A DNA stretch of 64,000 nt, taken from contig CM036179.1 of assembly GCA_020631735.1 (NCBI GenBank), forward strand, positions 24,171,063-24,235,062, given 5' to 3'. The stretch is from Saccharum officinarum. Its lineage: Eukaryota; Streptophyta; Magnoliopsida; Poales; Poaceae. The notes under the pieces are model-generated. The model saw only the letters and a list, made by a program, of their open reading frames with translations. It ran no database searches and had not been told where the DNA came from. The position numbers and the translations under genes were made by a program. Of this stretch, positions 49,502-62,564 are shown in pieces. Every line of letters begins with the position of its first letter. The stretch's first letter is position 1.

Positions 49502-52041
49502 TGTAACACTCCCGGTGTTACAGGCTCGCTTAGCACCGCGGTTGGGAATCTAAAAGAAATTAACTAAACAAGTTTTCCTGAGAGTAAATTTAAAACACAC
49601 ATGAAAGGATAAATCACTCTTGTGTGACTTACAGTTGTAATTGAGAGAGATCAAAAAAAAATATATAGTACCACTTGTATGTAGTACTTAATAAAAAATT
49701 GAAGTACAAGTCTAAGAGATGAAATGCGACTTTTGTTTGGTAAAGAAATGTTGCTCAATAACATATGGGTAGCTCAGAATGGAATTTGGGAGCTGATTCC
49801 GGCTTCGTGAACAAAAACGGCCAAGTCTAAAAATCCTTTGTCGATGTTGTTTTGGCATTTAAGTTGTGATTAAACTTTCTTAGCACTAGGTTCATGGGTT
49901 TGCACCGTTGGTTGCACCTTTACGAGCACTGTAGCACATGGTAGTTCGTAAGTTGGTTGGCATCTGGTCATGTCGGTCAGTACCTTTTAACCCGCTTTAA
50001 ACTTCGTGTTCGTCAACTTTCGCTTGGGCTCGGCCAGAGTACGCGGTCACCTCGCAAGGACGCGCCCTGTGCACCGCGTTACCTCTCTACTCCCCGGTCG
50101 TGCTGTCGTCGCGTCCTTCTGTGGCTGGCCCCGCGCGCGCTCTGCTGCGGGTTGCGTCACGCTAGAGCTGGGCCGTCCATCCGGGTTCTTTCCCTCCTGC
50201 CCTGCTCTGTCTCCGGTCGGCGCTGGCACTCCCGCTCGGTCGGCCCACCGTGAAGTGTGCGTCGCGCCAGCCCTCCCCGTCGTGTCTTCAGCACCGCATG
50301 CCCGCGTGGTCCACCGTCCGGAGCTGCCAACATTAACTCGCTCAGGCGCATCCTTTTCCTCCCCCCACCGCCTCGCCATGCACTGGACCACCGCGACTGC
50401 CGCTTTCAGTTGCTTGGTTCGGAGCTACTTAGTCCAATTGCTCGCGCCAGCGCATAGCATAGGAACCAAGCTAGCTACTGACTCGCTCCAAGCCTCTAAC
50501 GAGCGGTGTTGCTGGCCAATTCCGTTTTTTCCCTGCCGTCGGTCTGCTCGTCGCCGGAACAGGGCAAGCTTGGGGGTAAGGCCGTAGCGTTAATAATTTT
50601 TTTTAAATTACTTGTAACCGTGAACTCACTTCGGATTCCCCATTGTGGTGCTCGCCTTAGCTTCGCCCAGGATGCAACCGGTGAGGAACTGACGCCTCGG
50701 TGTCCGCTCGGCGCACCGCTGCGTGGTGCGGCCACCCATGGCCAGACCACCCTAGCACACCTTCGCCTCAACCGTCAATGCAGGACGCACCAGGGTGAGC
50801 TGCTGATACTCCTTCGTCTTTTCTTCCATTCCAAGAACGCGTAGGCACGCCGGAACAGGGGCGCCGTCTTGCCGGATGGTCGGCCAGTGTGGGTAGGGCA
50901 CTAGGGGTAACATATGCTGTTTGACCGCCTCCTAGGGTTTTTCTCGCGTCCCGCGGTACTCGTCGGCTCGTCAGTAGGTCGGGGGGGCTCACTCCATCGC
51001 CGGTGGGCGTGCGCGTTGCCGACCAGAGCTGCGCCGGTGGGCACCAGAGCATCGAGGACCGGGTCTTGCGAAGACGAGTTTGTTGGAGGTGCTAGTTGCG
51101 AAGCACTCCTCTAGTGTAATAGTGAACCGAGACTTCGCGTAATAACTTGCTCCGATGAGGGCTATTTTGCATTTGTGCGAGCGCACGTGCGGGGCGGGCC
51201 AGCTGGGCCGCTGCTGGGCTGGTTGTCACTCGCGGCCGCGCCCCGGGATGGGCCGGACCTGGCCGCTGGGCCGTTTGAGTGGCCGCCGGTCTTCTCTGGT
51301 TCTAAAACATTTTGTAATTTCAATTCTAAGATAAACTTGCAAAACCAATATCTAAATGTGTAGTAATCCAAAAATTGTGAAGCCAATTTTGTTAGGTTCC
51401 TAAAATCATGATCTATCTAAGGGTGTAATTGGTTTATGTAGTTTCTTAATATTCTAGACTTGCCCTAATTATTTTGAGACACTCAAAATAATTAATTGTG
51501 AACTTGTAGTAATTTTGTGGCAATACAATGATAGTGCTAGCCTCAAAAAATTTTCAGTAGCTCTATAATATTATTACCCACTCACTGTAGTTTCGATAAC
51601 TCCATAATAATAGGTTTGTTAGGGTAGCCGGTAAACCCTAATTTGAATATATACGTTTAATCGATAAAATGATAAACCGACACCTCGGTCTGTATGACAA
51701 AGCATGGTTGGAAAATAATGTCTCATCCGACGACGTGGGTACGTGGCCTAGTGCGTAGAATTAGCTCGTTAGCTTGGGAAGCGTAACGTGTCTTCTAGTT
51801 GCATTTATCTTTATCTATTTGCATTCCACGTTGCATTCACGTATATCATAATAGGAACGATGATGGATCGGGAAGTCATCTGGGGCAGCCGAAAGGATGG
51901 TGTTCGGAGGATCGTGCCGCCTTGACGCAATGCTAACTTGGTTAAATTCTACCCAGGCAAGCCCCGGTGCATAACACCTATTATTCTGCACTTTATTTTA
52001 TGCTTGTGCATTAAGTTTAAAGGAGTTGAATGAAACCCACT

Positions 52042-52119
<78 letters not shown>

Positions 52120-53495
52120 CCCAGGAGTCTTACTAGTATGACAGGATCGTGTAGATTGCTATGCTACAGGACTCCGGTAGAAGTCGAGTGATTTCCTGTC
52201 GCTCGCGAGAAATAGGAATAGCTTATTGTTACTATTATCATGTTGCTATCGCATGGAATATAAATGTATATGGATAATTGGAGACCGGGCGGAACGGGTG
52301 GATGGACTTGGATCTGGTTGGGCAACAGAGCGGGGCTCTGGTTGCATTTGTTCCGCCTGTGTCAATTAAGGACCGTTCGTTGCATGGACCCTGGTCAAGT
52401 CACAGATTTATTGTCCCGAGCATATACTTGCTTATGGGAGCGGGAAGACTTGTTACTCTCTTGTCATGGGTTCCGGCTCTTTTCGGACCGGCTTTCTATG
52501 GTGGTTATATATATATTGGGTTGAGGAGGTCTAAGCACCATACTGAGGCCGGGCCTGCAGTGTTGGGGGCTTAGAGTCCGAGCTTGGACGGGGACCTAGA
52601 CCCCTTGACAGGAGTGCAACGGGTTGGTCTTGCTTATGCCCGGGGTACAAGCGAGGCGTGTGTTTTCGAGGCACCCAGCTGGGCATATTGATTCGCGAAT
52701 CGCCGTTTCTGCGTGACGGTACGGCTTGACTACGCTCTGGCATCGTAGTAAGAACTGACAGTTGAAAGGTGAAGAAATGATTCCTTTTGCTCAACCCTGT
52801 CTTGATTATAGCCTAGGTGCTTACATAAAAGGTTGGATAAGAAATGAAATACGGCTATTAAAAGTAAGAAATTAAGGACACACTCTTAGCGTTGCTTCTC
52901 GCAAACAAGAACCCACAAGCCAGAAAGCCTTGCATAATCCTTGGAGTCTTTTTACTTCCTCCTGACGGGTAAGTCTTGCGGAGTACAATTGAGTACTCAG
53001 GGTTTGTTCTACCCTGTTGCAGGTGTCAGGTGCTGATAAGCTGACACTTGTGTGTGGAAACCTCCTAGTGGGCTCAGCGAGGATTTCCTTTGCGAGGCGG
53101 AGTAGAGTTTGTTTATTGAAACTCACCAAAAGTTTTACAAGGAAAATCCTATTAATCTGTTACCATTTCATGCATTTAAACGTCCTTCATGTTAATGTTA
53201 ACCTGTCATTAAATGGTTTCATTTCTGCTGAACTCTGATAATGTTTTTTATTCTGCTGTTATATCTACATAGTAAATTACTCTGATGTTGCACTAAAAGG
53301 GATATAAGAAATGGTAAGGATGTTGTAAGCTTTACTCTCTCATTTGTGATCCTAATTTAAAAATGTGGATCTTCGAGTTCTCCCTTGCGGTGTGCTCGAT
53401 GAAATCGTGTGATTTAGTGTTCTCCCTTGGGTACTTAGTGTCTAAGGGAAGACAAGTACTCTTGGGAGGGCATTAGATTAGGTGATTCTGCCACA
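49502..53495 (+). repeat. 5' LTR of element D
   Basis: Starts TGTAACAC-N5-GTGTTACA, a perfect inverted repeat, and ends GATTCTGCCACA. It includes a GC-rich block (50000-51300), an (AT)n run at 52045-52116, and the stem GAGTAC-N6-GTACTC (52981-52998) before CCCTGTTGCAGG. Long frames in the GC-rich block recur in the 3' LTR with length changes and are not called as genes. Confidence 0.92.
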
Positions 53496-53497
53496 GG

Positions 53498-53509
53498 TGG
53501 TATCAGAGC
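53498..53509 (+). other. Primer binding site of element D (tRNA-iMet)
   Basis: TGGTATCAGAGC, two bases after the 5' LTR, complementary to the initiator Met tRNA 3' end. It is the same primer type as element A. Confidence 0.88.
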
Positions 53510-54228
53510 ATAAATGAGACAATAAAACTTCAAAACCCTTTCTAAATAAAAATTTGACAACAAATTCTTTTCAAAAAGTTAGGGCGATTGCATGCGAAGT
53601 TAAATAAGTAGCCCATTACCATGGTTATGTATCTAGGATAGATGGTGCTCTGCTGACCTAGTTAGGCTTAATCAAGTTTTCTATAGGTACCCTAACCCCG
53701 AGACTAGTTCGCTAGCATCGATTAGCTTCAGGGAGAGCACGATGTGCCAAAACTCTGAGAACGGTTGCCCTATATGTTGGTAACAGTGTGAGGACGGATA
53801 GGACGTGCATTCATGCATACGCTGTTGTGCAATAGTTGTTGCAGTCGACCAGTCTTTGTCAGTGTAGCCACGATGGTGTTGTAGTCTCGTGCGTCGTGCA
53901 CGCCTATTGGTTCACGCCGGTCTGGCCCATACGTTGTCGTACTCTTTCTGTGCTCTTGTCGAACCTCTGTCTTGCAGTCGTACTAGCCCTTATGACCTCG
54001 GTCGCCGATCGTCGCGTGCATGTGAAGATCTTGCTGTTCACTTTTACTGCCCCCCGGGCATGGCTCGCGGGTGGATTGTGACAGAACCACTGGTTGCTCT
54101 GCCTTATTTAAGGGCGAGCCTAGTCATTGGGAACCATCATTCGGTGCATCCTAGCTCATTTAGCCCTTTCTCTTGAGTAAGTTCTCGCTCAAGCCTTCCT
54201 TGCAACCACCACTCACCACCCACCAAGG

Positions 54229-55134
54229 ATGGCAGGAGTTTGGGTTAGCAGTTACTGCCTGCACACCGAGGGTTTTCCCAAAATATTGTATGCCACCCTG
54301 CAAAAGCTCGGCGTTTGAGAGCGTCCTGAGTATGAGGGTCGTGAGTACATGAAGCATGGCACTGAGTGATGCAAGGTCACCGTCTACATTGGCAAGAGTG
54401 AGGAGTTTCCCGACGTCACTGAAGCCTGGAATGTGACCGCAACCGGGTTTTGCTTCGGTGACACCTACCAAGTCGCGGCCCACAAAGCCCTGTGGCATCT
54501 CTGCCAGATCTATGAAGGGCCCATTGCTCGTACCCCGATGCGGTTCTTTCCCCCTTGGGACAAGAATCGGCGAGTATGAAGGGCTCGCATGGAGGCTTTG
54601 CAGGGTCCAGACGTGCAAGAGGACAACCCGACTTTGGTGCACCTGACCTCGTACTTGCTGGCCCTGGATGAGCAGTACGACCGGCAGGTCTCAGAACTGA
54701 GGGAGGGTCTCCGCCGTGCTGAGGAAGCCAAGATCTTCTCCAGGATGCTCGAAGTGCAGCTTGCTGAGGCCCATGCCAACCTAGCAGCCGCTGAGAGTCG
54801 AGAGGCTGCCATGGCGGAAGCCATCAAGGTGGACCAAGACCGTCATGCCTAGGAGCTGGAGGACGCCTATCTTGCCACAAGGGCCAAGCGTAGGACGCTC
54901 GCCACGGAAATGCAGGAACCCTTAATCTTGGAGGGAATCCCTATCCATCCGTCAGAGAGGAGGACTGGTGTTGCTGTACCGCCAGCACCTCCGCCCACGA
55001 AAGCCTTAGAGATGGAGCCTTTCCTTCCCCTCCCCCAGCCACTACCAAGAGAAGGAGTGGATCCGCAGCCTAGTGCAGCAGAAGAGCCCCAAGAGCCTAG
55101 GAATGAAGTCGTTCGTCCCGACGAAGTGGATTAG
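54229..55134 (+). pseudogene. Upstream-type accessory ORF of element D, four nonsense codons
   Basis: A single frame of 302 codons from MAGVWVSSYC to EVVRPDEVD, with no indel, broken only by TGA 54316, TGA 54367, TGA 54577 and TAG 54850, each explicable by C-to-T change from CGA or CAG. N-terminal part: GFPKILYATLQKLGV and FGDTYQVAAHKALWHLCQIY, then TPMRFFPPWDKNR. Middle: a coiled coil (YLLALDEQYDRQVSELREGL, then Ala/Glu-rich). C-terminal part: Pro-rich and acidic. I recall such proteins only as uncharacterised retrotransposon-associated plant proteins. It occupies the same place as the intact ORF 9237-9941 of element A (between primer site and gag position). Confidence 0.7.
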
Positions 55135-57001
55135 TCATCCTAGGGGAGATGTAACCGTAGCCTATAGTGTTTTCATCGCTACCCTCCAGTGTTATAATCT
55201 TTCCGTTGTGTTTTGTCCGTAGTTGTCACGACTGTTAGGTTGTAGGATGCAAGTGATGTGTCGAGTATGAGCGGGTGAGTACCTGTCTGTTGCACCTGTA
55301 CGACCGTTGGAATGAGTATTTGCTTGACTTGTGCGGTTGTTACGTCAATCTTCCCGTAGGCCTTGTAGTGTGTTTTTGGTTCTTGAGACGATCGCAAGCA
55401 GGTTCTAAAAGGAACAGTTACTCAGATGCAGCGGGTCAGTTGCGATTGAATGACAGAGGACACTGTATCAACAAATTGTGGATGTCCTAGCAGAACCCTT
55501 AAACTTCTTGATTTAAATCCACCTTGGGATTTAATTTTCCTGTTCCTTGTTTTGAAAAGGAACCCTTGTTGCTTTGATTTCTTTGCACTACTTTTATAAT
55601 TCGGTGGTCTACCTACGACTCCACCACTTTTGCTGTGAGTAAGTTAGCAATGGTTGCCTGGTTAATAGCTTATGGTGCCACGACGGAACCGAGGGCCGCC
55701 TGTGGATCGCGACCACATGGTTGTGCCGCTCGGCGCGCGCTAGTATCGAGGTTGTTGACCGAGCACTTTTACTAAATTACCCCGCAGTACCGCTCTTGCT
55801 ACCACATTCTCCTTGGTAAAAAAATCCTGGTGTTCTAACGGGAAATCCACAGCGAGTTGATGGAGTAGTGCTCTCATAATTGCGACTAAGATAGCGGGGT
55901 TTTGGAAGAAACATGTATGTCCGGATCTCTGTATATACGAAAGGCTGGTGCATGTTGGATTCAAAAGGAAAAAAGAAGAGAGAAGAGCGACAAGGAGAAG
56001 TTAGCCACCAGTGGTTTGGAGTAATTGGAACACCGATGGGACGTTGCCCCTGTGCCGGTGACCGCTCTACACTTGCCGGGTCGCTGTCACTGCGTGTTCT
56101 ACGAATGCCGTTGGTGGCGGGGCCCACGTGTGCCGTACTCGCGTGGCCGCGGCATGGCGCCGCACTCGCCTCGCCATTGCACTGTACACCCTCTTTCCCC
56201 GGCATGCTTGCCGGCTCTCGATTCTCGCTCTTGTTTCCGTACCGGACCCCCCCTCTCATTCTTTTTCTTGTTGGCACGTTGCTTGCACGCCTCCTTGGCG
56301 AGCGAACCCCATCCTCTCCTTTCTCCTTTTCTCCACTCGAGCTAGCACAGGGAGCACACCTTGGTGATGTTGTTCCCCACCTCATGTCCCACTGGTGACC
56401 CCCCACGTCGCCTCCGTTCCCGGTGCGTTGCACCGCCATCTCCGTCCATCAGGCTATAAATGCCCCTTGCTTGCCCCTCCTCCATCCCACCCTCAGATCT
56501 GAAGTAGAGCACGTAGAATCACTCTCCTCCGTCAGTGCTCAGGTGGGAGAAGCTCGGGAGCCGTTGGGAAGGAAGTGGTTAGAGGCAGAGCTACAAGATC
56601 TATCTGTTGCTTATAGATCTTGGGTCTCCAGCCTGAGGTGATGGTGTAACTCAAGAAGAAGGGATATGGTTTCCATTGAAGAAGTTCAAGTTCATCTCTG
56701 GTTAGTTAGGTTGTAGGGTTCGCTATGTTCGAGTTCTCAGTCTCTTGTTTCTGGATCTGTTGGGCATATGCCATGTTCTGGATAATCGTTTTCCTATTGC
56801 TCTTCCACTGTCCCCGTCTTCGTCGGTTTCTTGAGAGGTTATGAGTTGTATCAATTTGTTCTTAGCCGAAATGCCTCTAGATCCCTGAGAGGTTTAGCTT
56901 CCGAAGTCGTGTAATCGCCTATTGTAATTTTGGATCTAAGAATTGAAACCGAGTTTTCCCTTTTCTGATTCTTGCCCCGAATCTCGGGACGAGATTCTTT
57001 T
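55135..57001 (+). other. Non-coding interior of element D, with a promoter-like segment
   Basis: No gag or pol. About 55672-55750 matches element C leader sequence. From about 56000 to 56500 the sequence is GC-rich and includes CTATAAAT at 56454-56461 followed by a C/T-rich stretch (CCCCTCCTCCATCCCACCC), resembling a plant core promoter and leader. It could be a captured host promoter or simply element sequence. The frames here (for example 55913-56398) have no recognised domain. Confidence 0.5.
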
Positions 57002-57010
57002 TAAGGGGGG
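57002..57010 (+). other. Polypurine tract of element D
   Basis: AAGGGGGGT just upstream of the 3' LTR start (TGTAACAC at 57015). Confidence 0.75.
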
Positions 57011-57014
57011 TTGG

Positions 57015-59557
57015 TTGTAACACTCCCGGTGTTACAGGCTCGCTTAGCACCGCGGTTGGGAATCTAAAAGAAATTAACTAAATAAGTTTTCCTGAGAGTA
57101 AATTTAAAACACACACGAAAGGATAAATCACTCTTGTGTGACTTATAGTTGTAATTGAGAGAGATGAAAAAAAATATATAATACCACTTGTATGTAGTAC
57201 TTAATAAAAAATTGAAGTACAAGTCTAAGAGATGAAATGCGACTTTTGTTTGGTAAAGAAATGTTGCTCAATAACATATGGGTAGCTCAGAATGGAATTT
57301 GGGAGCTGATTCCGGCTTCGTGAACGAAAACAGCCAAGTCTAAAAATCCTTTGTCGATGTTGTTTTGGCATTTAAGTTGTGATTAAACTTTCTTAGCACT
57401 AGGTTCATGGGTTTGCACCGTTGGTTGCACCTTTACGAGCACTGTAGCACATGGTAGTTCGTAAGTTGGTTGGCATCCGGTCATGTCGGTCAGTACCTTT
57501 TAACCCGCTTTAAACTTCGTGTTCGTCAACTTTCGCTTGGGCTTGGCCAGAGTACGCGGTCACCTCGCAAGGACGCGCTCTGTGCACCGCGTTACCTCTC
57601 TGCTCCCCGGTCGTGCTACCGTCGCGTCCTTCTGTGGCTGGCCCCGCGCGCGCTCTGCTGTGGGTTGCGTCACGCTAGAGCCGGGCCGTCCATCCGGGTT
57701 CTTCCCCTCCTGCCCTGCTCTGTCTCCGGTCGGCGCTGGCACTCCCGCTCGGTCGGGCCACCGTGAAGTGTGCGTTGCGCCAGCCCTCCCCGTCGCGTCT
57801 TCAGCACCGCATGCCCGCGTGGTCCACCGTCCAGAGCTGCCAACATTAACTCGCTCGGGCGCATCCTTTTCCTCCCCCCCACCTTCTCGCCATGCACTGG
57901 ACCACCGTGACTGTCGCTTTCAGTTGCTTGGTTCGGAGCTACTTAGTCCAATTGCTCGCGCCAGCGCATAGCATAGGAACCTAGCTAGTTACTGACTCGC
58001 TCCAAGCCTCTGACGAGCAGTGTTGCCGGCCAATTCCATTTTTTCCCTGCCGTCGGTCTGCTCGTCGCCGGAATTGGGCAAGCTTGGGGGTAAGGCCGTA
58101 GCATTAATAATTTTTTTAAAATTACTTGTAACCATGAACTCACTTCAGATTCCCCATTGCGGTGCTCGCCTTAGCTTCGCCCGGGATGCAACCGGTGAGG
58201 AGCTGACGCCTCGGTGTCCGCTCGGCGCGCCGCTGCGCGGTGTGGCCACCCGTGGTCGGACCACCCTAGCACACCTTCGCCTCAACCGTCAATGCAGGAC
58301 GCACTAGGGTGAGCTGCTGATACTCCTTCGTCTTTTCTCCCATTCCAAGAACGCGTAGGCACGCCGGAACAGGGGCGCTGTCTTGCCGGATGGTCGGCCA
58401 GTGTGGGTAGGGCACTGGGGGTAACGTATGCCGTTCGACTGCCTCCTAGGGTTTTTCTCGCGTCCCGCGGTACTCGTCGGCTCGTCAGTAGGTCGGGGGG
58501 GCTCACTCCGTCGTCGGTGGGCGTGCGCGTTGCCGACCGGAGCTGCGCCGGTGGGCACCGGAGCATCGAGGACCGGGTCTTTGCGAAGACGAGTTTGTTG
58601 GAGGTGCTGGTTGCGAAGCGCTCCTCTAGTGTAATAGTGAACCGAGACTCCGCGTAATAACTTGCTCCGATGAGGGCTGTTTTGCATTTGTGCGAGCGCG
58701 CGTGCGGGGCGGGCCAGCTGGGCCGCTGCTGGGCTGGTTGTCACTCGCGGCCGCGCCCCGGGATGGGCCGGACCTGGCCGCTAGGCCGTTTGAGTGGCCG
58801 CCGGTCTTCTCTGGTTCTAAAACATTTTGTAATTTCAATTCTAAGATAAACTTGCAAAACCAATATCTAAATGTGTAGTAATCCAAAAATTGTGAAGCCA
58901 ATTTTGTTAGGTTCCTAAAATCATGATCTATCTAAGGGTGTAATTGGTTTATGCAGTTTCTTAATATTCTAGACTTGCCCTAATTATTTTGAGACACTCA
59001 AAATAATTAATTGTGAACTTGTAGTAATTTTTGTGGCAATACAATGATAGTGCTAGCCTCAAAAAATTTTTAGTAGCTCTATAATATTATTACCCACTCA
59101 CTGTAGTTTCGATAACTCCATAATAATAGGTTTGTTAGGGTAGCCGGTAAACCCTAATTTGAATATATACGTTTAATCAATAAAATGATAAACCGACACC
59201 TCGGTCTGTATGACAAAGCATGGTTGGAAAATAATGTCTCATCCGATGACGTGGGTACGTGGCCTAGTGCGTAGAATTAGCTCGTTAGTTTGCGAAGCAT
59301 AACGTGTCTTCTAGTTGCATTTATCTTTGTCTATTTGCATTCCACGTTGCATTCACGTATATCATAATAGGAACAATGATGGATCGGGAAGTCATCTGGG
59401 GCAGCCGAAAGGATGGTGTTCGGAGGATCATGCCGCCTTGACGTAATGCTAACTTGGTTAAATTCTACCCAGGCAAGCCCCGGTGCATAACCCCTATTAT
59501 TCTGCACTTTTTTTTATGCTTGTGCATTAAGTTTAAAGGAGTTGAATGAAACCCACT

Positions 59558-59626
<69 letters not shown>

Positions 59627-61007
59627 TGATCCCAGGAGTCTTACTAGTATGACAGGATCGTGTAGATTGCTATGCTACAGGACTCCGGTAGAAGTCGAGT
59701 GATTTCCTGTCGCTTGCGAGAAATAGGAATAGCTTATTGTTACTATTATCATGTTGCTATCGCATGGAATATAAATGTATATGGATAATTGGAGACCTGG
59801 CGGAACGGGTGGATGGACTTGGATCTGGTTGGGCAACAGAGTGGGGCTCTGGTTGCATTTGTTCCGCCTGTGTCAATTAAGGACCGTTCGTTGCATGGAC
59901 CCTGGTCAAGTCACAGATTTATTGTCCCGAGCATATACTTGCTTATGAGAGCGGGAAGACTTGTTACTCTCTTGTCATGGGTTCCGGCTCTTTCCGGACC
60001 AGCTTTCTATGGTGGTTATATATATATTGGGTTGAGGAGGTCTAAGCACCATACTGAGGCCAGGCCTGCAGTGTTGGGGGCTTAGAGTCCGAGCTTGGAC
60101 AGGGACCTGGACCCCTTGACAGGAGTGCAACGGGTTGGTCTTGCTTGTGCCCGGGGTACAAGCGAGGCGTGTGTTTTCGGGGCACCCAGCTGGGGCATAT
60201 TGATTCGTGAATCGCCGTTTCTGCGTGACGGTACGGCTTGACTACGCTCTGGCATCATAGTAAGAACTGACAGTTGAAAGGTGAAGAAATGATTCCTTTT
60301 GCTCAACCCTGTCTTGATTATAGCCTAGGTGCTTACATAAAAGGTTGGATAAGAAATGAAATACGGCTATTAAAAGTAAGAAATTAAGGACACACTCTTA
60401 GCGCTGCTTCTCGCAAACAAGAACCCACAAGCCAGAAAGCCTTGCATAATCCTTGGAGTCTTTTTACTTCCTCCTGACGGGTAAGTCTTGCGGATTACAA
60501 TTGAGTACTCAGGGTTTGTTCTACCCTGTTGCAGGTGACAGGTGCTGATAAGCTGACACTTGTGTGTGGAAACCTCCTGGTGGGCTCAGCGAGGATTTCC
60601 TTTGCAAGGCAGAGTAGAGTTTATTTATTGAAACTCACCAAAAGTTTTACAAGGAAAATCCTATTAATCTGTTACCATTTCATGCATTTAAATGTCCTTC
60701 ATGTTAATGTTAACCTGTCATTAAATGGTTTCATTTCTGCTGAACTCTGATAATGTTTTTTATTCCGCTGTTATATCTACATAGTAAATTACTCTGATGT
60801 TGCACTAAAAGGGATATAAGAAATGGTAAGGATGTTGTAAGCTTTACTCTCTCATTTGTGATCCTGATTTAAAAATATGGATCTTTGAGTTCTCCCTTGC
60901 GGTGTGCTCGACGGAATCGCGTGATTTAGTGTTCTCCCTTGGGTACTTAGTGTCTAAGGGAAGACAAGTACTCTTGGGAGGGCATTAGATTAGGTGATTC
61001 TGCCACA
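57015..61007 (+). repeat. 3' LTR of element D
   Basis: Copy of 49502-53495 with scattered substitutions and a shorter (AT)n run (59561-59624). One arm of the GAGTAC stem is changed to GATTAC (near 60493). Confidence 0.92.
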
Positions 61008-61030
61008 CAGTTCATTATCCAGATGAATAT

Positions 61031-62559
61031 TGTTGACGTTAGTTATTGTTCACTTTGAACCATCAACTAAACATGAAAAAGGGCTTAAATCAACCTTCAA
61101 CATAGAATTAGGGTTTGAACTGACAGAATTCCACAGGTTTTGGTGAATCTGTATTTCTACAGGGTTTTATCAGGAAAAGGAGGCAAGATATGAAGGAACG
61201 CGGGCTAAAAATCATATTCAATCATGAACCCAAGTCAAGGAGGATCTAGAAGACACGAGAAGGTGAGCCACTAGAGGTGGGGCCCACCTGGCATAGACCC
61301 AGGTTGACCAACTTGGCCCTAGGTCGATTGACCTGTGGGTCCTCCTCGTCAGCCTCCGCTTCTACGTCGGTTCCTCCACCGTAGTAGGGTTTCAATCTAT
61401 GCCGTTGATTCAAGTCGGTTTGATCCGAGGGCCCTGGTTTATCCCACTAGCCTATATAAGGAGCCCTGTACCCCCAGGAAGAGAAGCCGTTAAGACAAGG
61501 AGCCAAAAGGAGAAGAAGAAATCCTCTCTACCAGAGAATTTGATTAGCTACTCAAAGTTCTAGTTTAGGCTAGCTAGCAAGGTTTACGTAGAGTTCGGGC
61601 TCCTGCTCAGGATTCTAGATTCATCGTCATCTGGAGGCTAGTAATAGCCATTGTATTTCCTCTTGTTATGACTTTATTCTATTTCAATACAATGTTTCTA
61701 TTTATTATGTTTCTAGTATGCTCTAGTTATATATTTGATATAGTCATGATTGATAATGATTTTATATATATGTTCGCAAAGCACTTAGCTTAGTACTCGA
61801 GTGAGTTAAGTGGTACACATTATGTAAACATGGGGCTTAGATATTGTTTGCCTGTGGATGCATTCTATATGTTGGGTCATGTGGTAGATCACGGAAGTGA
61901 TACTCCCGTTGAATCCTTTGTAGTCCACTCCTCGCATGTAGAACAAGTAGAACCTATTTGCCAAGGAAGTAATCTTGCTCTGTTCCTAATTTTCCTTAGT
62001 AATGTTCCTTATACCTAGATAAAGAGTCATTTATGATATACATGATAGTATATATGCTAGAGTATATGAAAGACTTAGTAAATAACAAACTACATAAGAA
62101 TATAATCTTTTAACTCATCTCCTATCTAGCTTACTAACTTATGAGTAGTCTAATTCTATCTTTGGGTGTTATCAACATTACACTTATCATTTATCATTAT
62201 TGGCTTACCCCTGTTTGAGTATGTGCTATGTGATTGATTCCATCACAAGTAATGTATATTTGATCAATCCATTCTTGCCTACCCTTACTCTTCCCAGTGG
62301 TAAAAATATAAATAACAATACCTGGAATACTCCTGGTAAAATGCTACAATGGTATAATTATCTGAGCGCTTATGGATTACTTTATATTCTTCTAGTCACA
62401 TGAAATGATAAGATAACTACTTAGTAGCAATACTAGGCAGAACCAACAAACATTTTCTAGCTCCATCACCGGGGATGACAACCTAGTACTCATAGCTAGG
62501 AGTGTAGGTAATTAGTAAGTGACAATCCAAAACAAGTGTCAAGTTAATAAATACCAACA
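61031..62559 (+). repeat. Solo LTR, 1529 bp, with perfect target duplication
   Basis: TGTTGACGTTAG...TACCAACA, flanked on both sides by AATAT (61026-61030 and 62560-62564). A TATA-like CTATATAAGG lies at about 61451. No coding frame and no internal repeats. The lineage is not clear; Ty3/gypsy Tat or Athila type is possible. It interrupts the LINE ORF1 in the sequence that follows element D. Confidence 0.85.
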
Positions 62560-62564
62560 AATAT

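Larger units (their letters stand above)
49502..61007 (+). mobile_element. Element D: complete non-autonomous Ty3/gypsy LTR element
   Basis: 11.5 kb with LTRs 49502-53495 and 57015-61007 (3994 and 3993 bp, very similar by eye), iMet primer site, polypurine tract and a 5-bp target duplication CAGCT/CAGTT (49497-49501, 61008-61012) with one C-to-T difference. The 3.5 kb interior holds only a broken ORF (54229-55134) and non-coding DNA; there is no gag, protease, RT or integrase. The interior ends with CTCGGGACGAGATTCTTT, the same string that ends chromovirus pol, so it is probably a deletion derivative. It is inserted in the LINE ORF1. Confidence 0.9.

Noticed and set aside
50006..58744. Long GC-rich frames at 50006-50587, 57519-57971, 50768-51052 and 58304-58744
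   Set aside because: They are paired copies in the two LTRs of element D, with lengths that change between copies, and have no recognisable domain.
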